From contig NZ_CANNCR010000006.1 of assembly GCF_947503125.1 (NCBI RefSeq), positions 62,001 through 126,000 of the forward strand: a stretch of DNA of 64,000 bases, in the 5' to 3' direction. The notes beneath the pieces are model-generated. The model was not told the DNA's origin and made no database searches. It saw nothing but the letters and a program-made list of their open reading frames with translations. The position numbers were made by a program, and so were the translations under genes. The stretch is from an uncultured Metabacillus sp. (lineage in GTDB: Bacteria; Bacillota; Bacilli; Bacillales; Bacillaceae). This document shows, piece by piece, positions 53,106 to 63,632 of the stretch; the stretch's first letter is position 1, and every line of letters begins with the position of its first letter.

Positions 53106-53615
53106 TTAGTTTACATTATTACTCATCCATTCTTCATATACACGGTCTTCCACATTTTTTTCTTCTACTAATTCTTTTTCCATTACCGTTGAAACGTCAC
53201 GAAAGCCCAATTGTTCATATAAACGTTTTGCAGGATTGCCGCTAAAAACATTTAGGAGGATTTTTTTATAACCTTGACCTTTAAAGTCTTCAAGGGCTGC
53301 TTGCATAAGCTTTTTGCCAATTCCTAATTGTCTAAACGGGGGAAAAACATAAAGAGATGCAATTGATCCAGTCTTAACAGTATTTAATGGATTAAAGTCA
53401 GGACCTATTAGGATCCAGCCTAAAAGCATTTTATCTTTAAGTGCAACAAGGTAATAAGAGCCGTTATTTAAAAGTGGAATAAAGGCGTGAAAGCCATTTT
53501 CGCTGTTTTGCACAAAGCCCATTGAACTTTCATTCATCACATTTACTGTTAATTTTAATAGTTCGTTTGACTCCATCACGGTTGCCTTTCTAATGATCGA
53601 TCTAGACAATTTCAT
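53106..53615 (-). CDS. GNAT-family N-acetyltransferase
   Basis: About 169 aa acetyl-CoA-dependent transferase. The acetyl-CoA loop is FRQLGIGKKLMQAAL (Q-x-x-G-x-G/A) after SIASLYVFPPF (beta 4), and the C-terminal part reads LNVFSGNPAKRLYEQLGFRDVS, a standard GNAT ending. Substrate unknown. The frame is open to 53648; the RBS AAGGTG lies directly before an ATG at 53615, and a TTG two codons later is also possible, so the start is uncertain. Confidence 0.85.
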   Translation of the reverse strand: MKLSRSIIRKATVMESNELLKLTVNVMNESSMGFVQNSENGFHAFIPLLNNGSYYLVALKDKMLLGWILIGPDFNPLNTVKTGSIASLYVFPPFRQLGIGKKLMQAALEDFKGQGYKKILLNVFSGNPAKRLYEQLGFRDVSTVMEKELVEEKNVEDRVYEEWMSNNVN

Positions 53616-53911
53616 CACCTTTTCGAAGGATTTTAGCATTATAAACATATTGTATGGAGCAATTAGGTAAAACGTGTAAGGTGCTATTTATCGGCATTAA
53701 CATGAACGGGTCTGTATAGCAAATGGAGATATTAGGTTTATATACCCACTTTTTTAAAACTCCTTCTGATTTTTAGGGTTCAAACGACTCATGAATATTT
53801 CTTGATATTTATGCAATTTTTCCTGTGGACAAATCTATTAGATAGGGAAAAAGTTCCCTTTTTCGTGACAATTTTTGTTTTATTCTATATTTATTTGGGT
53901 AAATATGTTAT

Positions 53912-53920
53912 TGGTATAAT
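53912..53920 (+). promoter_or_regulatory. Extended -10 promoter of the type VII secretion operon
   Basis: TGGTATAAT gives an extended -10 with a poor -35. It leaves a 5' UTR of about 160 nt before yukE. The rest of the 53649-54085 gap is AT-rich; no other feature was found in it. Confidence 0.45.
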
Positions 53921-54085
53921 ATAGGAAAAAGTGAATGTTTTGAATTAATTTCCAATTATTATGTAGAGGAGATTTTCATTTGGTCACTCGCTATTAAGAT
54001 CGTTTAATAGAGAGAAAACATGTAAAGGGTACTCACAATTAATATAGATGAATACCAAATAACAAAATGATAGGGAGAGAATGAA

Positions 54086-54379
54086 ATGTCTGGAATTATT
54101 CGCGTTACCCCAGCAGAGCTAGTTAGTATGTCCAACCGCTATTCAAGTGAAAGCAGCCAAGTAGGAGAGCAAATTTCTCGTCTTGATACAATGATTAGAG
54201 AACTAGAAGGCATGTGGGAAGGTGAATCAAGCAGAGCATTCAGCGAGCAATATCAATCATTAAGACCTTCTTTTATTCAAATGCAGCAATTGCTTGATGA
54301 TATTTCTACTCAATTGAACAGCACTGCTAAAGCACTTGAAGATGCTGATCAACAAATCGCAAGCCAAATCAGAGGATAA
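54086..54379 (+). CDS. yukE: WXG100-family secreted effector/chaperone YukE (EsxA)
   Basis: 97 aa helical hairpin protein exported by the type VII secretion system; the length equals B. subtilis YukE. The WXG turn is MWEGESSRAF (W43-E-G) between two amphipathic helices. There is no signal peptide, as expected. GGGAGAG precedes the ATG. It is first in the operon and separated from yukD by a hairpin, which fits the need for more YukE than machine components. Confidence 0.96.
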   Translation: MSGIIRVTPAELVSMSNRYSSESSQVGEQISRLDTMIRELEGMWEGESSRAFSEQYQSLRPSFIQMQQLLDDISTQLNSTAKALEDADQQIASQIRG

Positions 54380-54393
54380 TCAGTTAAGAGATA

Positions 54394-54430
54394 AGGGAGC
54401 GCTCTTTTACATAGATGGCGCTCCTTCCTT
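54394..54430 (+). terminator. Partial terminator hairpin between yukE and yukD
   Basis: GGAGCGC (54396-54402) pairs with GCGCTCC (54418-54424), extended by G-U/A-U pairs, followed by TTCCTTAT rather than a T run. It is probably leaky, allowing read-through into the secretion genes. Confidence 0.55.
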
Positions 54431-54444
54431 ATGAGGTGAATGAG

Positions 54445-54684
54445 GTGTACATAGAAGTTACAGTTGATTTAAAAAACTACCAAAAGGATAGCTTTGATTT
54501 GCGATTATCAAACTATCATACTGTCAAAAAAATGGTCGATATCGTATGGCAGGCAAAGAAAGTAAACGAGCAGCCGAAAGAAGGTTCTTGGATACGAATC
54601 ATTAATAAGCATAAAATCGTTCAAGGAAATGAACGGTTAATAGATGTTGGCATTACAACTGGAGATCGAATTGAAATACTATGA
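54445..54684 (+). CDS. yukD: Ubiquitin-like type VII secretion protein YukD (EsaB)
   Basis: 79 aa beta-grasp protein of the secretion locus. From GTG at 54445 it reads YIEVTVDLKNYQKDSFDLRL and ends IDVGITTGDRIEIL, giving the exact YukD length. An ATG ten codons upstream lies inside the preceding hairpin; AGGTG 7 nt before the GTG supports the shorter form. Its stop overlaps the following frame. Confidence 0.9.
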   Translation: MYIEVTVDLKNYQKDSFDLRLSNYHTVKKMVDIVWQAKKVNEQPKEGSWIRIINKHKIVQGNERLIDVGITTGDRIEIL

Positions 54685-54698
54685 AGGAGTTAGTGGGA

Positions 54699-56027
54699 AT
54701 GTCATCACAAAACGATCGCTCATACTTAGAAGAAAAATTAGAAGCTAGTATAAAAATTGATAAGCAAACCATCGCGTTTTCCTTTCAAATTGAAAGAATT
54801 AAATTGGATAATCCTGCAGAAATTTCCTTTTTAAAAGAGATCAACCAGAAGATTAAAAAGGAAATTAACATGATGTATGATGAATTATCCATTCTTCATA
54901 CAATCCCTAACACATTCACCCTTCTTCCTCGTATGGAGCAAGCAGAGGAAAGAGATCGCCTGATGATTTCATATAAAATTGTTCAACAGGTTGAGCTCCA
55001 TTCCTTAACAAGAATTCATCTTATTGTATGCCCTGAGAATATTGTCCTTGACCAAGGGCTTAATCCATACTTTCTTCATTTTGGGGTAAAAGAAAGTCTT
55101 CCACCATATGAAAAAAATTCTGAAAATCTATTTAAAGAGGTAAAAGCAACGGTTGCGGCAATTGCTGATAAACAATATTCCTTTCAACAATACGTAAACC
55201 ACTATGAAACACTTAAGCTTTCTAATTTTATAAAACGCGTATTTGCAGCACAAAGCTTTGCTGAATTATTGGGAATCATTGAAGAGCGGATTCAGCAGCT
55301 AAATGAAGAGAAGTCTCTTTTAATGACAGTGAATAAAAAAACATGGAAACTAAATCGCTATGTTCTTTACGGTGTCACCATATGCTTAATCCCGGCACTG
55401 ATTTATTCCTTTTATTCATTATTTTTCCTCCAGCCAAAGCAAGAAAGCTTTATTTATGCACAGGAGAAATTCTTAAATAATGAATTTAGTGAAGTTGTAA
55501 CAGCTCTTCAACCATATGAGATTGATGAAATGCCTAAAGTCACACAATATGAATTATCTTTATCCTATATTATCAACGAATCACTAGCAGAAAATCAAAA
55601 AGAGGTTATACGAAATACTGTGTCGTTACAGTCTGATCCGCTCTATTTTGAATATTGGATCCATATCGGACGTGGTAATGCCGAGGAAGCAGTTGATATT
55701 GCACGGTTTTTTGAAGACCGGGATTTGATATTGTACGGGCTTGTAAAATATAAAGAACAAGTGAAAGCAGATGATGAGTTAAATACGGATGAAAGACAGC
55801 AGCTATTAGCTGAAATTGACGGGGAAATAGAAGAGTATGAAGCAGAAAAAGAAGAGGAAGGACTAACTAGCACAGAGGAAGAGACAACTTCTGAGCAGGT
55901 TCAAGAAAAGCCGCAGGAGCAAACGGAGAAAGCAAGTGCGCCAGCTAATACTGATGCTCAAAAGGCTGCGACTCAAGCTAAGCAAACAACGACGACAAAT
56001 GAACAGGGAGCAAAATCTCCACAATAA
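54699..56027 (+). CDS. yukC: Type VII secretion pseudokinase-like membrane protein YukC (EssB)
   Basis: 442 aa bitopic membrane component. The N-terminal cytosolic part (to about 215) is the family's pseudokinase fold. One span lies at about 228-250 (YVLYGVTICLIPALIYSFYSL). An extracellular helical domain follows, then a low-complexity acidic and Thr/Gln-rich tail from about 375. An in-frame ATG lies at 54681, but AAGGAG sits 9 nt before the ATG at 54699. It contacts YukBA and YueB. Confidence 0.92.
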   Translation: MSSQNDRSYLEEKLEASIKIDKQTIAFSFQIERIKLDNPAEISFLKEINQKIKKEINMMYDELSILHTIPNTFTLLPRMEQAEERDRLMISYKIVQQVELHSLTRIHLIVCPENIVLDQGLNPYFLHFGVKESLPPYEKNSENLFKEVKATVAAIADKQYSFQQYVNHYETLKLSNFIKRVFAAQSFAELLGIIEERIQQLNEEKSLLMTVNKKTWKLNRYVLYGVTICLIPALIYSFYSLFFLQPKQESFIYAQEKFLNNEFSEVVTALQPYEIDEMPKVTQYELSLSYIINESLAENQKEVIRNTVSLQSDPLYFEYWIHIGRGNAEEAVDIARFFEDRDLILYGLVKYKEQVKADDELNTDERQQLLAEIDGEIEEYEAEKEEEGLTSTEEETTSEQVQEKPQEQTEKASAPANTDAQKAATQAKQTTTTNEQGAKSPQ

Positions 56028-56103
56028 AGTGAGCTTTTATGTGCCTTTAATAGAAGCTGACGTAAGGCTAATTTTAATTTGAAAGAGTGCAGGTGGTGAT
56101 ACT

Positions 56104-59100
56104 ATGCCAATTTTATGGGTTTTCCATCGAGATTCTTACCAATACATGACATTGAAAACAAATCCAAAGCAGGAGGTGACCATTGGAGGTGATTGGCAGC
56201 ATACCATCACTATTCAACAGGCACCTTCCACGCAAAAACCACTAAAAGTGAAATATAGCAATGACTCCTATTGGCTTTACCAAGCGGAGGATCATGCTGA
56301 ACAGCTTTTATGGAATAAACAATACAAGTGCAGTTGTGGCAAAGAGCCGGTCACGTTGATGGTCACTGAAGCTTTTTTGCCAGCAAAAACGTATTATATT
56401 GGAAATAAAAGTGAGGTCGCTTTTTCAATAACAAAGGAAAACGCAGCTTTTCAAAAGGCTTCTGAAGCATCATGGAAGCAAGACTCTTTTATGCTGTACA
56501 AGGAAGAGGATCGCTGGGAAATCGCTGCTGATGAATCGGAAACAATTTATCGAAATGGCCGGAGAATGGAGCAAGCAACACAATTAGAAATTGGCGACCA
56601 ACTGTTTTGGCCAACCATGGTCATTACATTGATAGAAGAGGATCTCATTCAGATTGAAAGCCTGATAGAATACAAGACAGACCTTTTGGAAACGATGAAG
56701 CCTCAGTCAGAAATGCAAAAGAAATACCCTGTGTATCGTCGAACGCCAAGAATGGTCTATGACCTGCCTGAAGAGAAGGTGCAATTCTCCTTTCCGTCTC
56801 AGGATTCAGAAGGCTCTAACCGCAGCCTATGGCTGATCATTATGCCGCCGCTTATTATGTTGATTGTCATGGGGCTTGTAGCCATTCTTGTGCCAAGAGG
56901 GATATTTATTATCGTCTCATTAGTGATGTTTATGACAACATTGGTCACCTCTACGGTCCAATACTTTAAGGATCGCGGGCAGCAAAAGAAATCAAAAGAA
57001 CGGCGCAAACGTATTTATACGCAATATTTAGATGCGAAAAGACAGGAGCTGCAGACGCTTGCCGATAAACAACGTGAGGTTTTGACCTTCCACTATCCAT
57101 CCTTTGAGAGAATGAAGTATTTAACAGCTGAGCTATCTGACCGACTTTGGGAAAGAACCCTTGAAAGTCCGGATTTCCTCCAATTTCGGCTTGGACTTGG
57201 AACGGTTCGGGCAAGCTATACGATTTCTTCCTCCTCTTCCGATATGTCAAATAGGGAAATGGATGAGCTGCTTGAAGAATCCCAAAAGCTTGAAAGGGCC
57301 TATAAGTATTTGAAAAACCTCCCGATAACAGCCAATCTTTCAGAAGGTGCTATTGGGCTTATTGGAAAAGACGCTGTGTTGAAAAATGAATTACACCAAC
57401 TAATTGGTCAGCTTGCGTTTTTTCATAGCTACCATGATTTGCGGTTTGTGTTTATCTTTGATGAGCATGAGTACAAGGGTTGGGAATGGATGAAGTGGCT
57501 TCCGCATTTTCAATTGCCTAATTCCTTTGCAAAAGGGTTCATCTACAATGAAAAAACAAGGGACCAATTGCTTTACTCCCTTTATGAAATGATCAGGGAA
57601 CGTGATCAGGAGGAAGACAAAGAAAAACTGCGTTTTACACCGCATTATGTTTTTGTCATCACAAACCAACATTTGATCTCAGACCATGTCATTTTGGAAT
57701 ATTTAGAGGGTGACCATAAACATCTTGGCATCTCAGTTATTTTTGCTGCAGAAGCGAAGGAAAGTTTATCAGATAATATTCATACCCTTGTCCGCTATAT
57801 CAATGACGGTCAAGGTGATATTTTAATACAGCAGAAAAAGGCGGTTCAAATCCCGTTTCAGCTTGATTTACATAGCAGGGACACGAATGAGAATTACGCC
57901 CGCATGCTCAGGACCCTTGATCATCAAATTGGGATGACAAATTCGATTCCTGAAGCTGTATCATTTCTTGAAATGATGAATGTAAAGAGTGTAGATGAGC
58001 TTTCAATTAAGCAGAACTGGCTGACAAGAGAGTCAGCAAAATCATTGGCAGTGCCAATTGGGTTAAAAGGAAAGGAAGAAACCGTTGAACTGAATTTGCA
58101 TGAAAAGGCCCATGGTCCACATGGCTTATTGGCAGGAACGACAGGGTCAGGGAAAAGTGAATTTTTACAAACTTATATTCTGTCCCTTGCTGTTCATTTT
58201 CACCCTCATGAGGTTGCGTTTTTATTAATTGATTATAAGGGTGGAGGCATGGCACAGCCCTTTAAAAACATGCCCCATTTATTAGGGACGATCACCAATA
58301 TCGAAGGAAGCAAAAATTTCAGCCTGCGCGCATTAGCTTCGATTAAAAGTGAGTTGAAACGGCGCCAGCGCTTGTTTGACCAATATAGCGTTACACATAT
58401 TAATGACTATACGAAGCTATTTAAGCAAGGAAAAGCAGAGGACCCTCTGCCGCATTTGTTCCTTATTTCTGACGAGTTTGCGGAGCTTAAGACCGAAGAA
58501 CCTGATTTTATTCGCGAGTTAGTTAGTGCGGCCCGTATCGGTCGAAGCCTTGGGGTACACCTCATTCTTGCAACGCAAAAGCCTGGAGGCGTCATTGATA
58601 ACCAAATTTGGAGCAATGCCCGTTTCCGTGTCGCATTGAAGGTGCAAAACACAGAGGACAGCCGGGAAATCTTAAAAAATGGTGATGCTGCCTCGATCAC
58701 GGTCACTGGGCGAGGGTATTTACAGGTTGGAAACAACGAGGTCTATGAGCTGTTCCAATCCGCATGGAGCGGTGCCCCATATCATGAAGAAGATAACTAT
58801 GACATGGAGGACGAAGTAGCGATTGTAACAGACTTAGGGTTAATTCCTTTATCAGAAGTGTCTGCATTAGATCAAAAGCAGAAGGATCATGAAAGTGAAA
58901 TTGACGTGATTGTTGATAAAATTGAACAGCTTCAGCGTGATCTGGAGATTGAGAAGCTTTCAAGCCCATGGCTGCCGCCGCTTCCAGGACGTCTATATCG
59001 CGGTGGAATGGATCTTGTTCAAAGAGATCAATCAAGCATTGTCTTTGCAATGATTGATGAACCAGAACAGCAAAGTCAATCACCATATTCATATGAGGTG

Positions 59101-60579
59101 ATCGAGGATGGAAATATTGGAATCTTTGGTTCCTCCGGCTATGGAAAAACACAAACCATCCTTACTCTTTTGTTAGGAATGGCAAAGCAATTTTCTCCAG
59201 AGGATGTTCACTATTATTTAATGGACTTTGGAAATGGCGGATTGCTGCCGCTTAAGCAGCTTCCACATACCGCTGATTATTTCTTGCTTGATCAAGAGCG
59301 GAAAATTGAAAAATTTATGGGGATTTTACGTGATGAAGTAGCAAGAAGGAAGCAGCTTTTCCAAAAGCAAGAGGTAAGCTCAATTAAGATGTACAATGCA
59401 TTAAGTGAAGAGCCGCTGCCGTTTTTGTTTGTTGTCATAGATAATTTTGACCTTGTTAAAGAGGAGATGCTTGACCTTGAGCAGCAGTTGAACCAGTTTG
59501 CCCGCGATGGTCAGTCTCTAGGAATTTACATGATCTTAACGGCTACGCGAATCAATTCGGTTCGCCAATCGTTAATGAACAATTTAAAAACAAAGATTGT
59601 ACACTATTTAATGGATTCTTCAGAGGCTTATACGATACTCGGAAGACTGCCGTTTGCACCTGAGGCTATGCCGGGAAGGGCGATTATCAAAAAGGATGCC
59701 GCCCACTTTGCCCAAGTTTACCTGCCAACAGAAGGAAAAGATGACTTTGAGCAAATGACTAGCCTGAAAGAAGAAGTACAGAATTTGAAGGAAATATATG
59801 CAACGGCGAAAAAGCCGGCTCCGGTTCCAATGCTGCCTACAGAGCTTACGCTTAGCAATTTTGCCGGTTATATTGAGAAGCGGATTGGTATGCTGCCGAT
59901 TGGGCTTGATGAAGAACATGTCACACCAGTTTATATAAACTTCTTAAAGACAAAGCATTGTATGGTGCTTGGACAAGCTCAAAAAGGTAAAACAAACTCG
60001 CTTAAGGTGCTGATTCAAACAGCGCTTGAACAGGATATCGAGCATATCGCGATTTTTGATTCGATTGATCGAGGATTATCATCATTTATCGGAGAAGAGA
60101 ATTTGGTCTACCTTGAAGGAAAGGATCATGTCATTTCCTGGTTGGATCAATTGGAAACACTCTTTATTCAACGGGAGGAAGCCTATCATCAGCACATCCA
60201 GAGAGGCGAACAATTGCCGCAATTTTCTCCGGTTCTGTTCATCGTTGATGGCTATTCCCGCTTCCTGCAAAGCTTAGATAATCTGACCCAAGATCGAATC
60301 GTCCGCTACATGAAAAGCTATAGCCATCTTGGATTTAATATGGTCGTATCCGGCAGCAATAATGAATTAACAAAGGGCTATGACCCATTAACAACTGAAA
60401 TTAAGCAAATCAGACAAGCGGTTATTTTAATGAAAAAATCTGAACAAACCTTATTTACTCTTACCTATGATCGTAAGGAAGCAGAGATCCAGCCGGGCTT
60501 TGGTTATTATGTAGAAAATGGAAAAGAGCAAAAAATTCAGATCCCGCTTGCAAATGTTGAAAGGAAGGTACGAATATGA
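56104..60579 (+). CDS. yukBA: FtsK/SpoIIIE-type secretion ATPase YukBA (EssC)
   Basis: 1491 aa motor of the type VIIb secretion system. Two FHA-like domains at about 1-190, two membrane spans at about 238-285, then three P-loop ATPase domains: D1 with AGTTGSGKSEFLQ (about 678) and Walker B FLISDEFAEL; D2 with GSSGYGKTQTI (about 1010); D3 with GQAQKGKTNSL (about 1290). D1 keeps catalytic motifs; D2 and D3 are more diverged, as usual. Length matches the B. subtilis single-chain form. GGTGGT precedes the ATG. Confidence 0.96.
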   Translation: MPILWVFHRDSYQYMTLKTNPKQEVTIGGDWQHTITIQQAPSTQKPLKVKYSNDSYWLYQAEDHAEQLLWNKQYKCSCGKEPVTLMVTEAFLPAKTYYIGNKSEVAFSITKENAAFQKASEASWKQDSFMLYKEEDRWEIAADESETIYRNGRRMEQATQLEIGDQLFWPTMVITLIEEDLIQIESLIEYKTDLLETMKPQSEMQKKYPVYRRTPRMVYDLPEEKVQFSFPSQDSEGSNRSLWLIIMPPLIMLIVMGLVAILVPRGIFIIVSLVMFMTTLVTSTVQYFKDRGQQKKSKERRKRIYTQYLDAKRQELQTLADKQREVLTFHYPSFERMKYLTAELSDRLWERTLESPDFLQFRLGLGTVRASYTISSSSSDMSNREMDELLEESQKLERAYKYLKNLPITANLSEGAIGLIGKDAVLKNELHQLIGQLAFFHSYHDLRFVFIFDEHEYKGWEWMKWLPHFQLPNSFAKGFIYNEKTRDQLLYSLYEMIRERDQEEDKEKLRFTPHYVFVITNQHLISDHVILEYLEGDHKHLGISVIFAAEAKESLSDNIHTLVRYINDGQGDILIQQKKAVQIPFQLDLHSRDTNENYARMLRTLDHQIGMTNSIPEAVSFLEMMNVKSVDELSIKQNWLTRESAKSLAVPIGLKGKEETVELNLHEKAHGPHGLLAGTTGSGKSEFLQTYILSLAVHFHPHEVAFLLIDYKGGGMAQPFKNMPHLLGTITNIEGSKNFSLRALASIKSELKRRQRLFDQYSVTHINDYTKLFKQGKAEDPLPHLFLISDEFAELKTEEPDFIRELVSAARIGRSLGVHLILATQKPGGVIDNQIWSNARFRVALKVQNTEDSREILKNGDAASITVTGRGYLQVGNNEVYELFQSAWSGAPYHEEDNYDMEDEVAIVTDLGLIPLSEVSALDQKQKDHESEIDVIVDKIEQLQRDLEIEKLSSPWLPPLPGRLYRGGMDLVQRDQSSIVFAMIDEPEQQSQSPYSYEVIEDGNIGIFGSSGYGKTQTILTLLLGMAKQFSPEDVHYYLMDFGNGGLLPLKQLPHTADYFLLDQERKIEKFMGILRDEVARRKQLFQKQEVSSIKMYNALSEEPLPFLFVVIDNFDLVKEEMLDLEQQLNQFARDGQSLGIYMILTATRINSVRQSLMNNLKTKIVHYLMDSSEAYTILGRLPFAPEAMPGRAIIKKDAAHFAQVYLPTEGKDDFEQMTSLKEEVQNLKEIYATAKKPAPVPMLPTELTLSNFAGYIEKRIGMLPIGLDEEHVTPVYINFLKTKHCMVLGQAQKGKTNSLKVLIQTALEQDIEHIAIFDSIDRGLSSFIGEENLVYLEGKDHVISWLDQLETLFIQREEAYHQHIQRGEQLPQFSPVLFIVDGYSRFLQSLDNLTQDRIVRYMKSYSHLGFNMVVSGSNNELTKGYDPLTTEIKQIRQAVILMKKSEQTLFTLTYDRKEAEIQPGFGYYVENGKEQKIQIPLANVERKVRI

Positions 60580-63500
60580 CAGAAAAAGCAAGCATATTTA
60601 AGCTTATCCTCGTCATTATTATGATTGTCATTACACCCCTTCTTTTCTTCCGATCAATCGGAGACAGCCCGTTGCAAGTCGTGAAACCAGAAAATGCAAC
60701 AAAATCCATTGCCATTATCAATGAGGATATTGGAACACAGGAAGGCGATGAGGAGATTCAATTTGGCCAGGATGTTGCGGCAATCCTGGCTGAAAACTCT
60801 TCCTATGAATGGACGGTTGTCGGCAGAAGTGCAGGGGAAAATGGCCTGAGCAATTTAAAATACGACGCCATTGTTTATTTACCATCAGACTTTTCGCAAA
60901 ACATCATGACGTATGATGAGGAAAATCCAGTAAAAACGAATCTCCAATATAAAGTGCAGAGCCAATTGAATGCAGTGAATAAAGAAAAAGTATTAGTTGA
61001 GCTCGAAAAAGCGACAAAACGAATCAACCGAAAGATTTCATCCCTATATTGGAATTATGTATCAGCCGATATGGAGCATATTCGCCAGGAATTTGATGAA
61101 ATTCTTGAAAAGGAAGTTGCCTTTCAAGAAACAATGACAGCTTTTTATAAGCCAAGCTCAAAAAATTTAGCGGGACAAATTGATGATCAAAAAGCCATGC
61201 TCACAAGCCTGCAAGAGTCGATTGAGCAGATTGGCGAAAGAGCTCCGGATCAAAAGGCAACGATGGAAGCCTATGCGCAAGACTTAACAACCTTTGTTGA
61301 GTATGTGAAGCAATATAAGGAATACCAAGAAAAGCAACAAACCCTTTTAGCTGAGATACAGGCACAGTCCATCGAGACGGTGAATCAGGCAACTGAAAAT
61401 CAAAAGCCAATGTTTGTGAAATCACAAAGCCTTTTTGATGAAGAGGGCGAGAAGTTTTTAGAGAGCATGTCTCAGTTGGACCAGCGAATGGCCAGCAATC
61501 AACAGGTATTTAATCAATTAGAGGACCAAAGGTACAGCCAGGTAGCAAGACAAGTAAATGAATTCTACTCCCTGCAAAAAAAGATTCTTGAGTTTTATCA
61601 GCAGTTAAAGGATACAAACCTGCTAAATGATGTAGAAGGTCAGCTTGCTGTCTATAGTGACAAGCTTAGTGTAGGCGAGGAACCGGAAGAGCCTGCTGAA
61701 GATGGCGAGGAAAAGCCTGGTAAACCAGATGATCAGGTTATTGTTTCAAATACCGAGGAAAAAAAGGAAGAAACCAATAATAATGGTGTGGAAACTTCAA
61801 ACGAGGGCAACCAAGGAGAAGATAATGGAAACCCCAATAATCCTGAAGATCCGAAAGAACCATTTGTAGACTTAACATCTGAAAGAGAAGAGCTTAAAAA
61901 GATCTCAACTGAAATGAATAGAATAAAAGATTCACTAAATGTTGAGGAACTGCCGCCCGAGGCAGTCGTTAAGGCAGTAGAAGATATAACTAGTCTTGAT
62001 CATCGTGTTCTTGAAGTTGAAAAGGCATTGGGAGAAAAACAACCAGGAAAAAACCCATTAGAAGATGATGTCAAGCAATTACAGAAGGATATTGATAATT
62101 TAATTAAAGCAAAATCAGATCTTGAAACAGAGCTAAACAAAAAAATAGACGAAATTACTAAACTAGAAGAAGAGAAAGCACAATTAGAAACGGCTATTAA
62201 TCAATTAGAAGAAACGAATAAAAAACTTGATACCGAACTAAGCTTATACAAAGACTATGAAGCAAACATCAAAGATGAGATCGAGAAAATGGAACAATCA
62301 ATCCTTGCTTCTGAAGCACTTTCTGCAACAAGAAAAGACGTTTTAACAGGCATCTTTACCAAGGAAATAAAAAGCAAGGATCTTCTCGATATGATGTATT
62401 ACTTTTCTTACTTAGGCCGCTATCAGGAAACATTGGACAGCGTGCTGGCTGAAAACACGGCAATGAACGCTGTTCTTGGGAATGAAGAGTTTAAGGAAGA
62501 AGCAAATAAAATTGTCGAAATTACAAGTGAAGAGGAATCGGGCTGGAAACAATTGGGTAAAGATATGCCAACGACCCAGGATGCACTAAACACCATGGAA
62601 GATAGCTTTACTGTATTTATGGCAAATTACCGAAAAACCGTTGATGAGCAGCAAGCGAAACTGCTTGAAAGCTTGAACGGCATTCTGCAGGAAGCAACAA
62701 TGGTACTTGATCAAATTCAACAGCCTCAGCAGATGCTTACAGTTGTAGAGCCGACAGCACCTATTGAAGGTCAGGAAATGGTTTCAGGTACAGAAAAAAT
62801 TAGCGAGCAATTGGCTTCCATTCATACATGGATGGATTCTATTAGTGAAAGTCAAAGCAGTATCATAGAATATACGGGTGAGCTTCAAGTTAGAGTAAAT
62901 GATGTTCAGGTTGATGCAGATAAACTAAACAACAAATGGGCATCAAATGTTGCTTCAACAGAGCTGATTCGTGATGATGTATTTAGTGTTCTAGGTAATA
63001 CATTTGTTGATGGTCAACAAAATGGATATGTCTATGATTTCTTAACAAATCCATTAAAGGTGAGCGGCGATATTCTTGAGGAAACCGAAAGTGAGACGGT
63101 GAAAAATATACCGCCAGTGGTAGTGTTATTTATCGTGCTTATATCAAGCCTGCTGATCGGTTATACAAGTTATTATTTCCAACAGCCGCCGTTATGGGTT
63201 CAAGCCATTCTATTTGTCCTATTAAACCTTATTGTCGGCTTTGTCATTAGTCTGTTTGGACTGGATATTTATCCATTACGAGAAGAAAGTGCGGTTGAAT
63301 GGACCGTCTATACGATCCTGCTTCTAGCAGCTGGTTCAGCCTTAGTACGAGTTGCATTTTCTGCCCATCATTTAATTGGGCTGTTTGTAACGGTAGGATT
63401 GGTGATTTTTTATGTTACACCTTTACTTGCCTTAACAACACCAAACTTTAGTTTTACTGACCCGATGTCAAATGTGTATATGTCGATTCAATATGGTACA

Positions 63501-63632
63501 GAGTCATTATTCACACAAGCAGTAGTGGTTCTAAGCTTGATTTTAGCAGTGCTCATTGGACTCCAGTACTTCATTGGTAAATCAAGATTAAATATTGATA
63601 AGAAGAAGGGATCGGAGACCCATGCAGCATAA
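60576..63632 (+). CDS. yueB: Type VII secretion membrane protein YueB (EsaA)
   Basis: 1018 aa. One N-terminal span (about 9-27), a very long extracellular region, and about five to six C-terminal spans (about 845-1005). The ectodomain holds a low-complexity acidic and Pro/Asn-rich linker (about 365-430) and a strong coiled coil (about 500-590). In B. subtilis, YueB projects through the wall and is the receptor of phage SPP1. It is somewhat shorter than that protein (about 1076). The start overlaps the yukBA stop (ATGA). Confidence 0.93.
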   Translation: MTEKASIFKLILVIIMIVITPLLFFRSIGDSPLQVVKPENATKSIAIINEDIGTQEGDEEIQFGQDVAAILAENSSYEWTVVGRSAGENGLSNLKYDAIVYLPSDFSQNIMTYDEENPVKTNLQYKVQSQLNAVNKEKVLVELEKATKRINRKISSLYWNYVSADMEHIRQEFDEILEKEVAFQETMTAFYKPSSKNLAGQIDDQKAMLTSLQESIEQIGERAPDQKATMEAYAQDLTTFVEYVKQYKEYQEKQQTLLAEIQAQSIETVNQATENQKPMFVKSQSLFDEEGEKFLESMSQLDQRMASNQQVFNQLEDQRYSQVARQVNEFYSLQKKILEFYQQLKDTNLLNDVEGQLAVYSDKLSVGEEPEEPAEDGEEKPGKPDDQVIVSNTEEKKEETNNNGVETSNEGNQGEDNGNPNNPEDPKEPFVDLTSEREELKKISTEMNRIKDSLNVEELPPEAVVKAVEDITSLDHRVLEVEKALGEKQPGKNPLEDDVKQLQKDIDNLIKAKSDLETELNKKIDEITKLEEEKAQLETAINQLEETNKKLDTELSLYKDYEANIKDEIEKMEQSILASEALSATRKDVLTGIFTKEIKSKDLLDMMYYFSYLGRYQETLDSVLAENTAMNAVLGNEEFKEEANKIVEITSEEESGWKQLGKDMPTTQDALNTMEDSFTVFMANYRKTVDEQQAKLLESLNGILQEATMVLDQIQQPQQMLTVVEPTAPIEGQEMVSGTEKISEQLASIHTWMDSISESQSSIIEYTGELQVRVNDVQVDADKLNNKWASNVASTELIRDDVFSVLGNTFVDGQQNGYVYDFLTNPLKVSGDILEETESETVKNIPPVVVLFIVLISSLLIGYTSYYFQQPPLWVQAILFVLLNLIVGFVISLFGLDIYPLREESAVEWTVYTILLLAAGSALVRVAFSAHHLIGLFVTVGLVIFYVTPLLALTTPNFSFTDPMSNVYMSIQYGTESLFTQAVVVLSLILAVLIGLQYFIGKSRLNIDKKKGSETHAA

